DNA of 24,877 nucleotides from Paramacrobiotus richtersi (taxonomy: Eukaryota > Tardigrada > Eutardigrada > Parachela > Macrobiotidae). The stretch is taken from the NCBI GenBank assembly GCA_034698045.1, contig JAQGAU010000692.1, positions 1 to 24,877 of the forward strand. The letters are read 5' to 3'. How positions within the stretch are numbered: position 1 is the first letter of the stretch; every line of letters starts with the position of its first letter. The notes under the pieces were generated by a model, which worked only from the letters and a program-made list of their open reading frames with translations, was not told where the DNA came from and ran no database searches. Positions 1-9,581 of the stretch are shown one piece after another. The translations under genes and the position numbers were made by a program.

Positions 1-75
1 GAATGGGATGGATGGGAAGGCAGCAGTAGAAATGGGTATGGATGATAAATGGAAAAATCGAAAATGGGCAATGTC
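1..75. repeat. Low-complexity purine-rich (GGATGG/ATGG) tract
   Basis: The plus strand is rich in GGATGG, ATGGG and ATGGAT units, for example GGGATGGATGGGAAGG near the left edge and GGGTATGGATGATAAATGG near 36. It lies where exon 6 of gene A would be expected, and similarity to intron 5 of gene C fades out just to its right. It may be a degenerate minisatellite, but the window edge hides its extent. Confidence 0.4.
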
Positions 76-126
76 TGATACACACTGTAATTTCTAGGAC
101 GGTGACTTCGTATCACAGCAGCCTAC

Positions 127-1084
127 CGAGTCTTTATCAGAGGGGTTGAGATCCAGAAGACTCTGGTTATGTACGGTGTCGTTGTGATCGATTAAGGTCA
201 AGCAGGTCATACTGTCAGCGGTATATTTCAGCAGGGCAAAGCTGGTAGCTTGGAAGTCCTACGAAAGACAAGAAACCTTAGTTATGTTTAGTACTTGATG
301 ATATGTTTGGGTACTTCCATTAATTATCAGAGAAAATGTTTTGGGTCCAGCGCAATGTCTCTGGATATTGAGCTTTTGGTTTTTCGTAGAACACAATGGT
401 TTTATTCAGTCATTAGTGTTCTCAGTTACTTGCACTATATTGCGCCGTACCAATGAGGCCAGAATGAAGTGAAACTTGCGCTCCCGAGTGAGATCGTTGC
501 TTAACAGCCGGGTAATAACTTTGTTCGCATTTGTAGAAGAAGTATCAAAAATTACGTGCCAGTTCCGAGCTGGTTCATGCAGGACGGTATTGACGAGATA
601 GTCCACCGTTCTGTCCTCATTACGCGCCAGATAAAAGGTCATATACAGATTTCGAGGGTGACTGTTCTTGGTGTACGTGTAGTACATGTTTAGTGCTTCA
701 TCCAGTTCTACAAATCAACGTTTATGGGCAAGGCAAGTTTTTTTGCATTTGGTACCGATTGTTGACACCTTTGAGAACACTAGAACTCATTCCTGTGGGT
801 GTCGGTAACGTAGAGCGCCATGTTCCAGTGGTATTTTTTGGTTACGAGATCCATGACAAGTACTGCGTCACATTCTTCGCGTGCAGAGTATGGACAATTC
901 TTTCCGTTTCTTCTTCGTCATCTCCAGTAAACACGGCTGCAAACAAGCAGAAAGCGGTGTTTTTGCGAATCGGTACGTTAGTCGATAGACACTCACCGAT
1001 TCGTTGTTGGCCAAATGTTCTCAACAACAGAATATACAAATATGTCAAGGTCAACATAAAATGCGCCCAATAACACGAGTACAT
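127..1084 (-). pseudogene. iGluR pseudogene (gene A), amino-terminal-domain exons only
   Basis: Minus-strand relic of an iGluR amino-terminal (LIVBP-like) domain, matching gene C exon by exon. Exon 1 is 1084-997 (88 bp, as in C; start MYSCYWAH, hydrophobic signal core, then FGQQRI). The exon 2 remnant runs from 936 to about 855, the exon 3 remnant from about 857 to 791, exon 4 is 707-451 (257 bp, as in C) and exon 5 is 258-127 (132 bp, as in C). Two lesions are visible. The end of exon 2, all of intron 2 and most of exon 3 are missing, and the join shifts the frame and hits TAA within a few codons. The donor after exon 3 reads ATGAGT where gene B has GTGAGT. Exons 4 and 5 remain open and about three quarters identical to C in protein. 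No clear exon 6 follows before the window edge. A functional short product is unlikely. Confidence 0.85.
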
Positions 1085-1206
1085 AATACTTTGCAAGCTA
1101 AGATATCACAATATATTCCGCTGGACAGGATCTTATTCCGCCGGCTCGTTTGTTCGTCAATAACATAAAAAAACTTAAACGGCAAGAGGAAGTCACAAGT
1201 TGTGCT

Positions 1207-1500
1207 TCAACCTGCCGCAAGGCATTTGCGGTTTCCTTCTCCTTTTGATGATATGTGTTGCACTATTGTGTATTCAGCCAACAGCTTGTGAACATGATTG
1301 TGAAGACACTTTGTGTGCAAACACCATCGGTGACAGATTGAAAGAAAATGCACGAATTTTGTATCAACTATCATGACATTGTAGCATCTTTCCGTGTAAG
1401 TTCCTTCGCATTTCATCATAAGGTTTCCAAAACAACGGGACACATTGTATTGCGCATCACACATATTAAGAAAGAAAGTGATGAGCTGCCACAATGTCAT
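1207..1500 (-). CDS. Possible small Cys-rich ORF, unrecognised (97 aa)
   Basis: An open frame on the minus strand in the spacer between A and B, starting MTLWQLITFFLNMCDAQ, which could pass as a short secretory leader. Several cysteines follow (near residues 14, 23, 31, 39, 56, 60 and 65). The frame is also open upstream of the ATG. I do not recognise a family, there is no paralogue elsewhere in the window, and no splice signals are clearly tied to it. It may be chance; it is listed because the Cys spacing is unusual for random sequence. Confidence 0.15.
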   Translation of the reverse strand: MTLWQLITFFLNMCDAQYNVSRCFGNLMMKCEGTYTERCYNVMIVDTKFVHFLSICHRWCLHTKCLHNHVHKLLAEYTIVQHISSKGEGNRKCLAAG

Positions 1501-1931
1501 AGCCGATGAATTCCCAAAACAAAAGCAGATTTTGCTGACAAACTGGTGAAAAGTCCTTCTCCTCTCAGAAAAGTGTTATAAATTTTGCTGTTAAGGTGTA
1601 GCCAGTAGGCCGCTAACTACTGTAGTAATCAACGCATGGTAATTTAAATTTCCTCCATCGAAAGATTATGCTTCATGAAAGACTATCGAAAGTTCATTTG
1701 GCTTGCGGGCAGTATACAAAGCAGTGATTGACCATAAACTGCTTAACGTTTATCTAGTGCATTGTTGTACGTACAGTGATTATCTCCACCGAACAGTCCT
1801 TAGGCAATAGCGATAATGATATCATTAAAACAGCTTTCCTTATTTCCTGTTCGAACGTACATTGTGTTCTTGTATCTGCAATTAAATGTACGGTACTACT
1901 TGTCGAAACCAGAGCGTTCATAATTTAGGAT

Positions 1932-1978
1932 TTAGGTAATACATGGCTCAGGAATCTACAACTATGTTTATTACCTAA
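1932..1978. repeat. Inverted repeat with 10-bp arms
   Basis: TTAGGTAATA at 1932-1941 is the exact reverse complement of TATTACCTAA at 1969-1978, with a 27-nt loop between. No target duplication was seen. It could be a hairpin or part of an old MITE, or chance. Confidence 0.4.
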
Positions 1979-2782
1979 CCTGGGTTCCTGATTGTAGCAC
2001 ATGCAGTTTTAGGTGGTTACGTTCCGTACAAAGATGAGCACGAACTCCATCTGTATAAGTCTGGCGTACACCTTATTACTTTTTCCCACATGCAGTATAA
2101 TGCAACTTCTGCCCGCAATTTAAATATGTTTTCCATACTGGGCTCACAGTTGTCCGTGATGTGGTTTCGGGGATATTATGCTCGAAAGCCATTAACAGAG
2201 TATTTATTAGCATAGATTTCTCTTACTTCCGGTTGAAATATCAAATATGTCTGCTATGTACATACTGCCAGTGCACACATGTACTCGGCTACGCCAAGTG
2301 TCTTTCCGATGGAAACTCGCTGCCACCAAAGTAACACTGACTGAAGAAAGTGGTATAACGGTATAATGACATTTTAGCGGAATTTGCCAGCATAACTGAC
2401 TGATTGCTGTTGATTATCATCCACTAATTGGTCTTCAGTGATTGTTTATATGCCTTACAGTTTGTTCGTAGAATGCATCGGAAACCGTACTGCTGTAAAT
2501 ACTTAATTACCCGCAACAGCAATAAAAAAACCGGTGTTTGCAAGAATTACAAACTGTACTCGCTGCTGCGATCACGCTTCAGTGTTTCCTATTTGCAGTA
2601 TACTTTTTTTCCTTGCTGAATTATAAATTATCTTGCTTCAGGCGTATACTGCAATATCGCCTGTACATATGCATGTCGCGGCGTTTACCCGCGTAAATAC
2701 CATTACATTTTCTAGTCGCTTTAATAAATATTCATCATCAGCGGAAGCGCCATTTTTTGGATGAGATTATGGATTTATCGTC

Positions 2783-5700
2783 ATGAAATTCCGGTCGTTC
2801 ATCTCTTTGGTCGTTTGGTTGGGTTGTTTTCGGAGTGGCTGTGGACAACGTATCAGTAAGCCGCGTGATATGTGAAACGTTTACCATTGTTATTATGAGA
2901 TCCCGTACTATTGTTAACCTGCAAAAGCTGCAGATATTTTCGCCGAGAAATCCGATTTGGCTCGAGTGGAATCTTATGTGCCGAAAACTCCAAATACGAC
3001 AATTGACAAAGGATTGTCCATTGCTGTCAACCAGTTCTCGGATACTGATCTCTTTTTTAATGCCAACACTGGTGAGTTAATCGCACTGTACTATACTTCT
3101 CCTGGCACTTATTTTGCAAATTTCGTTTTTCAATAACTGGGTGTTTTTCTTAAACGGCAAACGGTATTACCTATCACCAGGCCTAGTTTTCCCAGTTTTA
3201 ACATTTTCTCTGTCAGCGGCTTTAAGCCATATACTGTATGGTATTCGCCATTTAACAATTAGACATTAGTTGTTTAAAATGTCAGTAAACTGCCTACCTG
3301 ACTTCGTTTATCTATGCTGTCAAAATTCCAGGTTCAGAAGCTGTGCAGTAAAGTATAAAGTTTAACTGGATATGGTTTATTGATAGTGTGCCGAGCGGTA
3401 AAGAACGGAACATGGATTATGGTTGGTCTGTCGGACTCGTTAAGCGCCAATCAGCTATGCTGGTACACCCAAGCCCTGCATGTCCCGGCGGTGATTGCCT
3501 CGGCGTATGGTCATCATATCTTCCTCGAAACCAAGTCCGATGCGCCCGTGATCCCGTACCATTTCAATGTCCAACCAGAAACGCTCAGCGCCGTTATGGA
3601 TATGATTACCAGGGTGTACAACTGGACAGAAGCCTTCTACGTCACCAACTCGAACACCAGTGAGTCGCTTTGTAGAACGCGCTTTCCGCGAACATAGTTT
3701 ACTGCATACATTCGAAGGACATAAACGTAGAAGCGGTGTTAAATTGTAACGCTTTGAAAGGATCCAGCTGGTACAAATTCTGTGATGAAGGTATAGGATA
3801 CGAACTGTGGAACTATAGACACGTCTTCCGGAAGTACTACCATCTTTATGGTTCCAGGCTGCAAACAGATCTGACAGAGCTTTACGTGTAGTCTTGTAGA
3901 TACAATCCTAAATTAGTATGTAGTTGTGATTCCTGAAACACGTTTTATTTTGACTGCAAATATTGTAACCGCGTTTAATAATTCCATATGTTTTTCCCAC
4001 CTATATCTGTATGTGGCCTGGTTTACATATATGGAGATTTTAGTAATGAAGTTTTACACCAGAAGCTCCGTTTGCTCGTACTACTCGCGTATTACAAATA
4101 CTGCTGCTGTTTTTTACGTAACCTCTTTGTCAAACCCCCTTCTCTTCGCAGAAGGCGATCGAGCATGGGAAACATACAGCGACTTCCTCCGCAAACACTT
4201 CGTCCCCAACCGTATCTTCGTGACCTTCTTCCAAATGCACACCGCCATGGAAGCCGTAGACTACATGACCGCCACAGTTCTGCGGTCGTCCGCCCGCGAA
4301 TGGAAAATCATCCTGGATATGCCCAGTGACCTCTCGCGTAGTATGGTGTCCTTGTTGCTGGCCAACGATACCGTGCGAGAACGGCAATTTCATTTTTTTC
4401 TTGCTTCGCTGGTGCGCATCTGACACTGCAAGCGTACTGTGCAGTAAATACTTTAACTTGCTCACGTTGGTATTGTCAGGATTTTGAAGGATCCGACTTT
4501 GAACTACTTCGTTTGACCTCTAGCAGTTTCACCGCCCTTTCCATGCTTCCTGTTAACCGGACATCTGAGAGCGCTAGCAACCAAATAATCACGGTACGAG
4601 AGAACGGCTAAATTTTTCCGGCTCACATCGAAAGCGATTATTTATGGGTGTTCCCCGCAATAAATTGCTGAAGGCCAGTAATTCAAACGATAAAGCAATT
4701 ACTTATTCGATCTAGACAGCGGATGCCCTGTCGTTTGACGCCATCAACGTAGCCATTACCACTGCCCAGAAGTACGGGAATCTAGCTAAAAGCAAATCCC
4801 TGGATTGCACGGCTATGCCGTATGATGTTTGGCCGGACGGAGATATTGTTCGCCAAATCGTGCATAATGTAAGCCGAGATCGTAATAATCTACAAGTTTT
4901 CCGGGATCAGCTCACAATCCATACACTGTCATGTACACAGGCATCGTATGCTGGATTAACGGGGAAAGTGGAGTTTGATCAACTGGGAAATCGAAGAAAT
5001 TTCAGGTTGAACATTCTGGAAATGAAGGATGGCGCTGACTTCTTCAAAGTGCGTGTATACATCTACAAAAACCGGTTTTATTTGCTTTCTTATGACGAAA
5101 CGCTGCAGAGAGGAGAATGGAGTGACACCAACGGGTTGCAGTTGCTGAGCGTTAAAGAACCGGATGCGAACAGAACATTACGTGTTGTTGGAATAATTGT
5201 GCGTACGGTTCACAGCTAGCTATGTCTAAGTTTGCGAAGCGTTAACAGCCACGTTGCTCTCACAGACGGATAGGTTTCTGATGATCAGTCCATGCAATTC
5301 GACAAAGTTCGCTGGAAAGAACTCTTTCGTCAAAGGACCTGGGAACAGCATGGGCTCGTGCTACTTCGGTTATGTGGTGGATCTTATTTACGATCTGATG
5401 AATATTACAAACTATACGTTTACACTGCACAACAGCTCTGGGGACAGCTACTATGGAGTTAAAACAGATGGCACGTGGACTGGAGCGGTGGGAGAAGTAT
5501 TGCGAAAGGTCGGTAAGAAAGTGGAATCTTGAAACTTAGCATTCTCTGTGCTCTTCATTCTTCAAACTTCCAATGGTTAACAGTAATATCGATTATAGAA
5601 CACCATACTGTTGTTGTTGAACTAACGTGTCCCAGTCTCACCCGATTTCGCATTTTTGAAAATGGGAGAGATGTTCTTTCAGGAACGCGTATTTAACATT

Positions 5701-7442
5701 GCGCTAACGTGGAATGCTGTTCAGCGAATCTCTTTATTTAGCAAGCCGATGTTGTTATCGGTGATCTGAGCGTCATATCGGAGCGTGAAGCGGTGGTGGA
5801 TTTCACCATTCCCTTTATCAACGACGGTTACGTGATCCTGATTAAGAAAGACGAGACCAAGGAACTCGATATCTTTAGTTTCCTCCGCCCTTTCACCTCC
5901 AACTTATGGTTATCTATTGTTCTGGCCATTATGGGTACGTTCGTCATTATCTTCGTAGTGGGTCGCATCACACCGGCGGAGTGGTACGAACCGAGCCACT
6001 GTGACCCCGATCAGAAAGAAAGGCTGGTTAATGATTACACAGCCGAGGAATCCTTTGTAAGGCAATTTGTAGTGTACGTAGATTAGTACGCGTCAGATGC
6101 AGCAATGTTTGGTTTTACAGTGGCTTACCATAGCGACGCTGCTTCAACAAGGACCCAACATCGAGCCGAAATCTGTGGCTGCGAAAATTGCCGTTGGCTC
6201 GTGGTTTATTTGGGCGATAGTCGTCAGTTCTGCGTATACGGCTAACTTAGGTACACCTTAAAATAGAGCGGTAAATAAAGCATTTTTGATGTGTTTCCTT
6301 CCGTACATACTCTTACTTTACGTAAAAACGCTGCCTGCTCTGATGTACACAGGAGTTATCTGGTTCTTGGTTATGCTACCAACTTTCTTTCCAGTCCAGT
6401 CGAATGCATTCGTTAATTTTGTATGTTTAATGGTTGATACAAAGTGCCAACGTTGTATTAGACGAACTGCAGTTATTTCCTCAATGTTAATGCGGACTTT
6501 TCTTTTTGTCCGTTGTAGCTGCTTTCCTGACGGTCAACCGTATGAAATCCCCCGTCCAGTCGGTGGAGGACCTAGCCAGACAGGACGACATCCGTTACGG
6601 CGTCCTAGAAGCTAACCAGGGTTCCGCCTACTTTTTCCAGCATTCCAAGCAGGAAATGTATCAGCGCATGTGGAGTACGATGCGAGACAAGAGGACAATG
6701 GTGAGAAATGTCAAAGAAGCCGTTGCCCAGGTGCGCAGCGGCAAGTTCGCCTTTATCGGCCCCAAGACCGTGGCGGACTATGCCAATATGGGAAAGCCGT
6801 GCGACACGCGAATCGTGGGTCTGCCGTTGTTCTACCAGAACTATGCTTTTGCGGTGCGGCCGGGTTCGCCTTTGAGAAAGAAGTTGTCCGAAGCTATTCT
6901 GCATTTAAATGAGAATGGCAGGTTGAAGGAACTGGAGGAGAAGTGGTTCACGCGGGGTAAAAAATGATAGTATACGGTGTTTCTCGATAATTTTACTTCG
7001 CCCACTTGAACCAAATTATGAGTAACGTTGCCAACAAATATTCCTAAACTTATCATGAAAACAGGAGTGTAAACAACTTAGAGTCGTGACTACCCGAAGC
7101 ACCCTTTAACATTGACGTACCTTATGCAGAAGCTATGTCTAAACTTATTTTTATGCTTTGGTTTATTGCAGACGAGTGTCGTGCCGTTGACGCTCATGGT
7201 GGTGAAGAACAGGTAAAGAATACCTTCTAGTCGCGACCGTACTTCCTGTTCACCACAATTTTGTTTGAGTTGTTATATTATTACAGGACGCGAACGAACT
7301 AAGTAAACTCAGTCCCCACGAAATGACCGGATTGTTCATCATTCTCGCTGCCGGCTTGTTTATTTCCATGGTCGTGGCGATAATCGAATATATGTGCAGA
7401 GGACGGGCAAAATTCCGCAAATATGGAGTATGTACTATGTAG
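2783..7442 (+). CDS. Ionotropic glutamate receptor subunit, gene B
   Basis: Ligand-gated cation channel subunit of the plasma membrane, AMPA/kainate-like layout. Exons: 2783-2855, 2934-3071, 3387-3659, 4152-4411, 4480-4593, 4716-4868, 4941-5048, 5109-5198, 5266-5508, 5742-6056, 6121-6250, 6519-6956, 7172-7212, 7287-7427. All join in frame at GT-AG sites to give 839 residues. Residues 1-22 are a signal peptide (MKFRSFISLVVWLGC), then comes the amino-terminal domain ending in FDQLGNRRNF. S1 carries GDLSVISER with the ligand Arg at about 499. M1, the pore loop LLQQGPN and M3 YTANLAAFLTVNRM follow. S2 has KPCDT (Cys 727), expected to pair with Cys 781 in DECRA; M4 starts at GLFIILAAG. Unlike C and D, no intron splits the pore exon. 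The tail is unclear: reading through the last donor gives GVCTM and a stop at 7440-7442, while splicing to 7648-7740 would give a 30-residue tail unlike its paralogues. Confidence 0.85.
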
Positions 7443-7478
7443 CTGCACGTGTCCCTAACTACCCTAGTTCCTTCGACG

Positions 7479-7540
7479 AACCTTTATAAAATAACCTTTT
7501 AACCTTAATAACCTTTTACCCTTTTAACCTCTATAAATAT
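7479..7540. repeat. AACCTT-type degenerate short repeat
   Basis: Five or so units beginning AACCTT or AACCTC occur within 62 bp (AACCTTTATAAAAT, AACCTTTT, AACCTTAAT, AACCTTTTACCC and AACCTCTATAAAT). It lies just downstream of the last confident exon of gene B, in its 3' UTR or last intron. Spacing is irregular, so this is low-complexity sequence rather than a clean satellite. Confidence 0.4.
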
Positions 7541-7994
7541 CGAATTTTACTTGGTACATCGTCTGAACCACTAAAACTTTCAATAAGCATGATATATCAG
7601 TAATATTCTTAAATTTTCAAGTTGTTTGATCTTTTATGTGCATGCAGTTCTACGTAAGTTCAGTCTGCAAAAGTCGCCGTCATATTAGTATCGTCAGACT
7701 AGAGTACATGATGCTGTTTATTGTAGATTTCTACGAATGAAGTATTCCTTATAAACCAACGATCGAAAAGGAAGAAATCAACTATAAAGAACTCACGGAG
7801 TTCGGGAAATGCTCCGTTGGCGGTAACCAATGGTCCAGTGGATGCGAAGCCGGCCGGATGAATCGCTAACGGGCACCCCAGAACATTGTTTTCAGAAAGC
7901 GATGCGGTTTTTATATCATGTTTACTGTAAAGCATGTTTTCGGTGGTTCAAAGAATCTACTAATAATAACAATGTGTATTTGTATAGCTGCATG

Positions 7995-8030
7995 ACAGAT
8001 GTCAACAAATCGCTACAGATGTCAACAAAT
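7995..8030. repeat. Tandem direct repeat of 16 nt, period 20
   Basis: ACAGATGTCAACAAAT occurs at 7995-8010 and again at 8015-8030 with no mismatch, separated by CGCT. Two copies only, in the spacer between B and C. Confidence 0.6.
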
Positions 8031-8310
8031 TTGCTGTGTGTACACCGATACAGTTAATTCAACGATCCGCCGATTGAGGGATTTGGTACGACGTATATAC
8101 GATTCAGTCTTACGTTTTTCCGAATACTGTTTCCTGGGCCCATTATCTAGCAGTCATTGCGGATCTTCAGGTATCTGGGCAAAATATCCGATATACATGG
8201 AAGTGCAGTACGTATACACCTAAAGGTGCCTGTCCATTAATACCGACCGAAGCGGCTCGCTAGTAATTACCAATGGTACATAAAGAACATCTGCACCGCT
8301 ATTACTCTTC

Positions 8311-8332
8311 ATACTGTATGTATATACAGTAT
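8311..8332. repeat. Short palindrome, 9-bp arms
   Basis: ATACTGTAT at 8311-8319 pairs with ATACAGTAT at 8324-8332 over a 4-nt spacer. Built from TA-rich sequence, so it may have no function. Confidence 0.4.
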
Positions 8333-9531
8333 GTATGTAGTGTGTTAGGGAAGGCAGAGTAAGTAACGCGTTTCTTCTCAATAATTACCGACTTCTCAAT
8401 AATGAGCGGTTCTGAAGGTGTATTGGACGTTCGCTTGTCCTTGTGGTTGTGATTATCAAACATAATTAAGATACAAAGGTCGCGCACTCCATCATTGTGA
8501 ACGTGCCAATGATCAAGTATCTACCAACATAACTTATCTCTTCGCACGCAGCTGCTACTGGAATCGGGCTCTTGTCCAACTGAAAAATTAGACTCAGGAA
8601 GCAGATTTGTACCTTATCAAAACGCACTCCATATCACTGCGTATATCGTACCCGCGGATGGTTTAAACGAGCTTAATAGTTTGCTAATATGCTGTAGCAA
8701 CTTGCAAGCAGCTTAACAGGTAGTGCTGCGGGGTACTGAGTTACTCACCTGATCAAAAAAAAATGTTTATCTGTACGAGTATTATCAAACATCTGACCAC
8801 AAGTGCAAGAACACACGAGCAGGAAACATGGAAAATGATGTTATTATTCGATCACTGCCTAGAGACCGTACCGATGCCGCACGTACGCGTAAATAATTGA
8901 TAATAGGCTAAAAAGTTCATGATCAAGTACTATTAAACTGCCCGCAGGCCAAATGAATACCTGTATGGCCATTTGATGAACAAATGGATTTATCATGCTC
9001 TGCTTATTACTGTACAGCAATCAGCTAGCGGTTAACATTTTTAGAAAAAGTAGCAGAATTTTTATGAGAGGAGTACGACGTACTGGCGAGATTTCATGGG
9101 TTACTGTCAGCAAACTGCACCATTCTGCAGAATTCTACGGTTATCCATATAGCGGCGTTATCTGGTTTATTTCTAAGTGTGCAATGCATACTACAATGTC
9201 CTCGAATTCTGTTGTTCTGAAAAAATTGTGATGGAATGCGAAGGAACATCCATGAAAAGTTGTCGATAATGGTTTCCCGAACTACGAGTAGTTGATCTCG
9301 TCTCCAGGTCTTCAACAAAGAAGCAAATTCATCTGCGTCTGGCGACCATACTTTCTGTTTTGCTGCTATACTTCAGAATAGGGCACTTGCTGTTCCAGTT
9401 AAAGTGACGGAAATGCCTGAACCGGAAATGCCTTCAGGCAATATCATACGATATAATTGTCTTCCTCTCACCATTTAACTCTGTTGACAATGCTGACACA
9501 ACGAACCAGCCACCGTAATGACATCTAATCG

Positions 9532-9539
9532 ATGCAAAT
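9532..9539 (+). promoter_or_regulatory. Octamer-like site (ATGCAAAT) upstream of gene C
   Basis: A perfect POU-type octamer lies 43 bp upstream of the proposed ATG of gene C. POU factors bind this motif in many animals. No copy was seen at the same place in B or D, so it may be chance. Confidence 0.15.
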
Positions 9540-9581
9540 TATGCCCATTTGAATATTGTTCGCCTTAACTCGCGAAGGATT

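Larger units (their letters stand above)
1085..2782. other. Intergenic spacer between divergent genes A and B
   Basis: About 1.7 kb between the start codons of A (minus) and B (plus), which are head-to-head, so it should hold both promoters. It is AT-rich with no convincing exon apart from the weak Cys-rich ORF at 1207-1500. A hairpin with perfect 10-bp arms lies at 1932-1978. No clear TATA or Initiator arrangement could be assigned to either gene. Confidence 0.6.
7443..9581. other. Intergenic spacer between genes B and C
   Basis: About 2.1 kb. It may contain a last exon of B (candidate 7648-7740) near its left end and the promoter of C at its right. It holds an AACCTT-rich tract (7479-7540), a 16-nt direct repeat (7995-8030) and a short palindrome (8311-8332). 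Open frames here are short and show no similarity to the receptor exons. No AATAAA was seen soon after gene B. Confidence 0.55.

Noticed and set aside
842-1096. 84-residue open frame on the minus strand as a stand-alone gene
   Set aside because: It reads through intron 1 and ends at the frameshift stop of the deletion; alignment with gene C shows it is exons 1-2 of the broken receptor copy.
3926-4423. 165-codon frame as one long exon of gene B starting upstream
   Set aside because: Only 4152-4411 aligns with exon 4 of C and D, and a CAG acceptor at 4149-4151 keeps the frame; the upstream part is intron.
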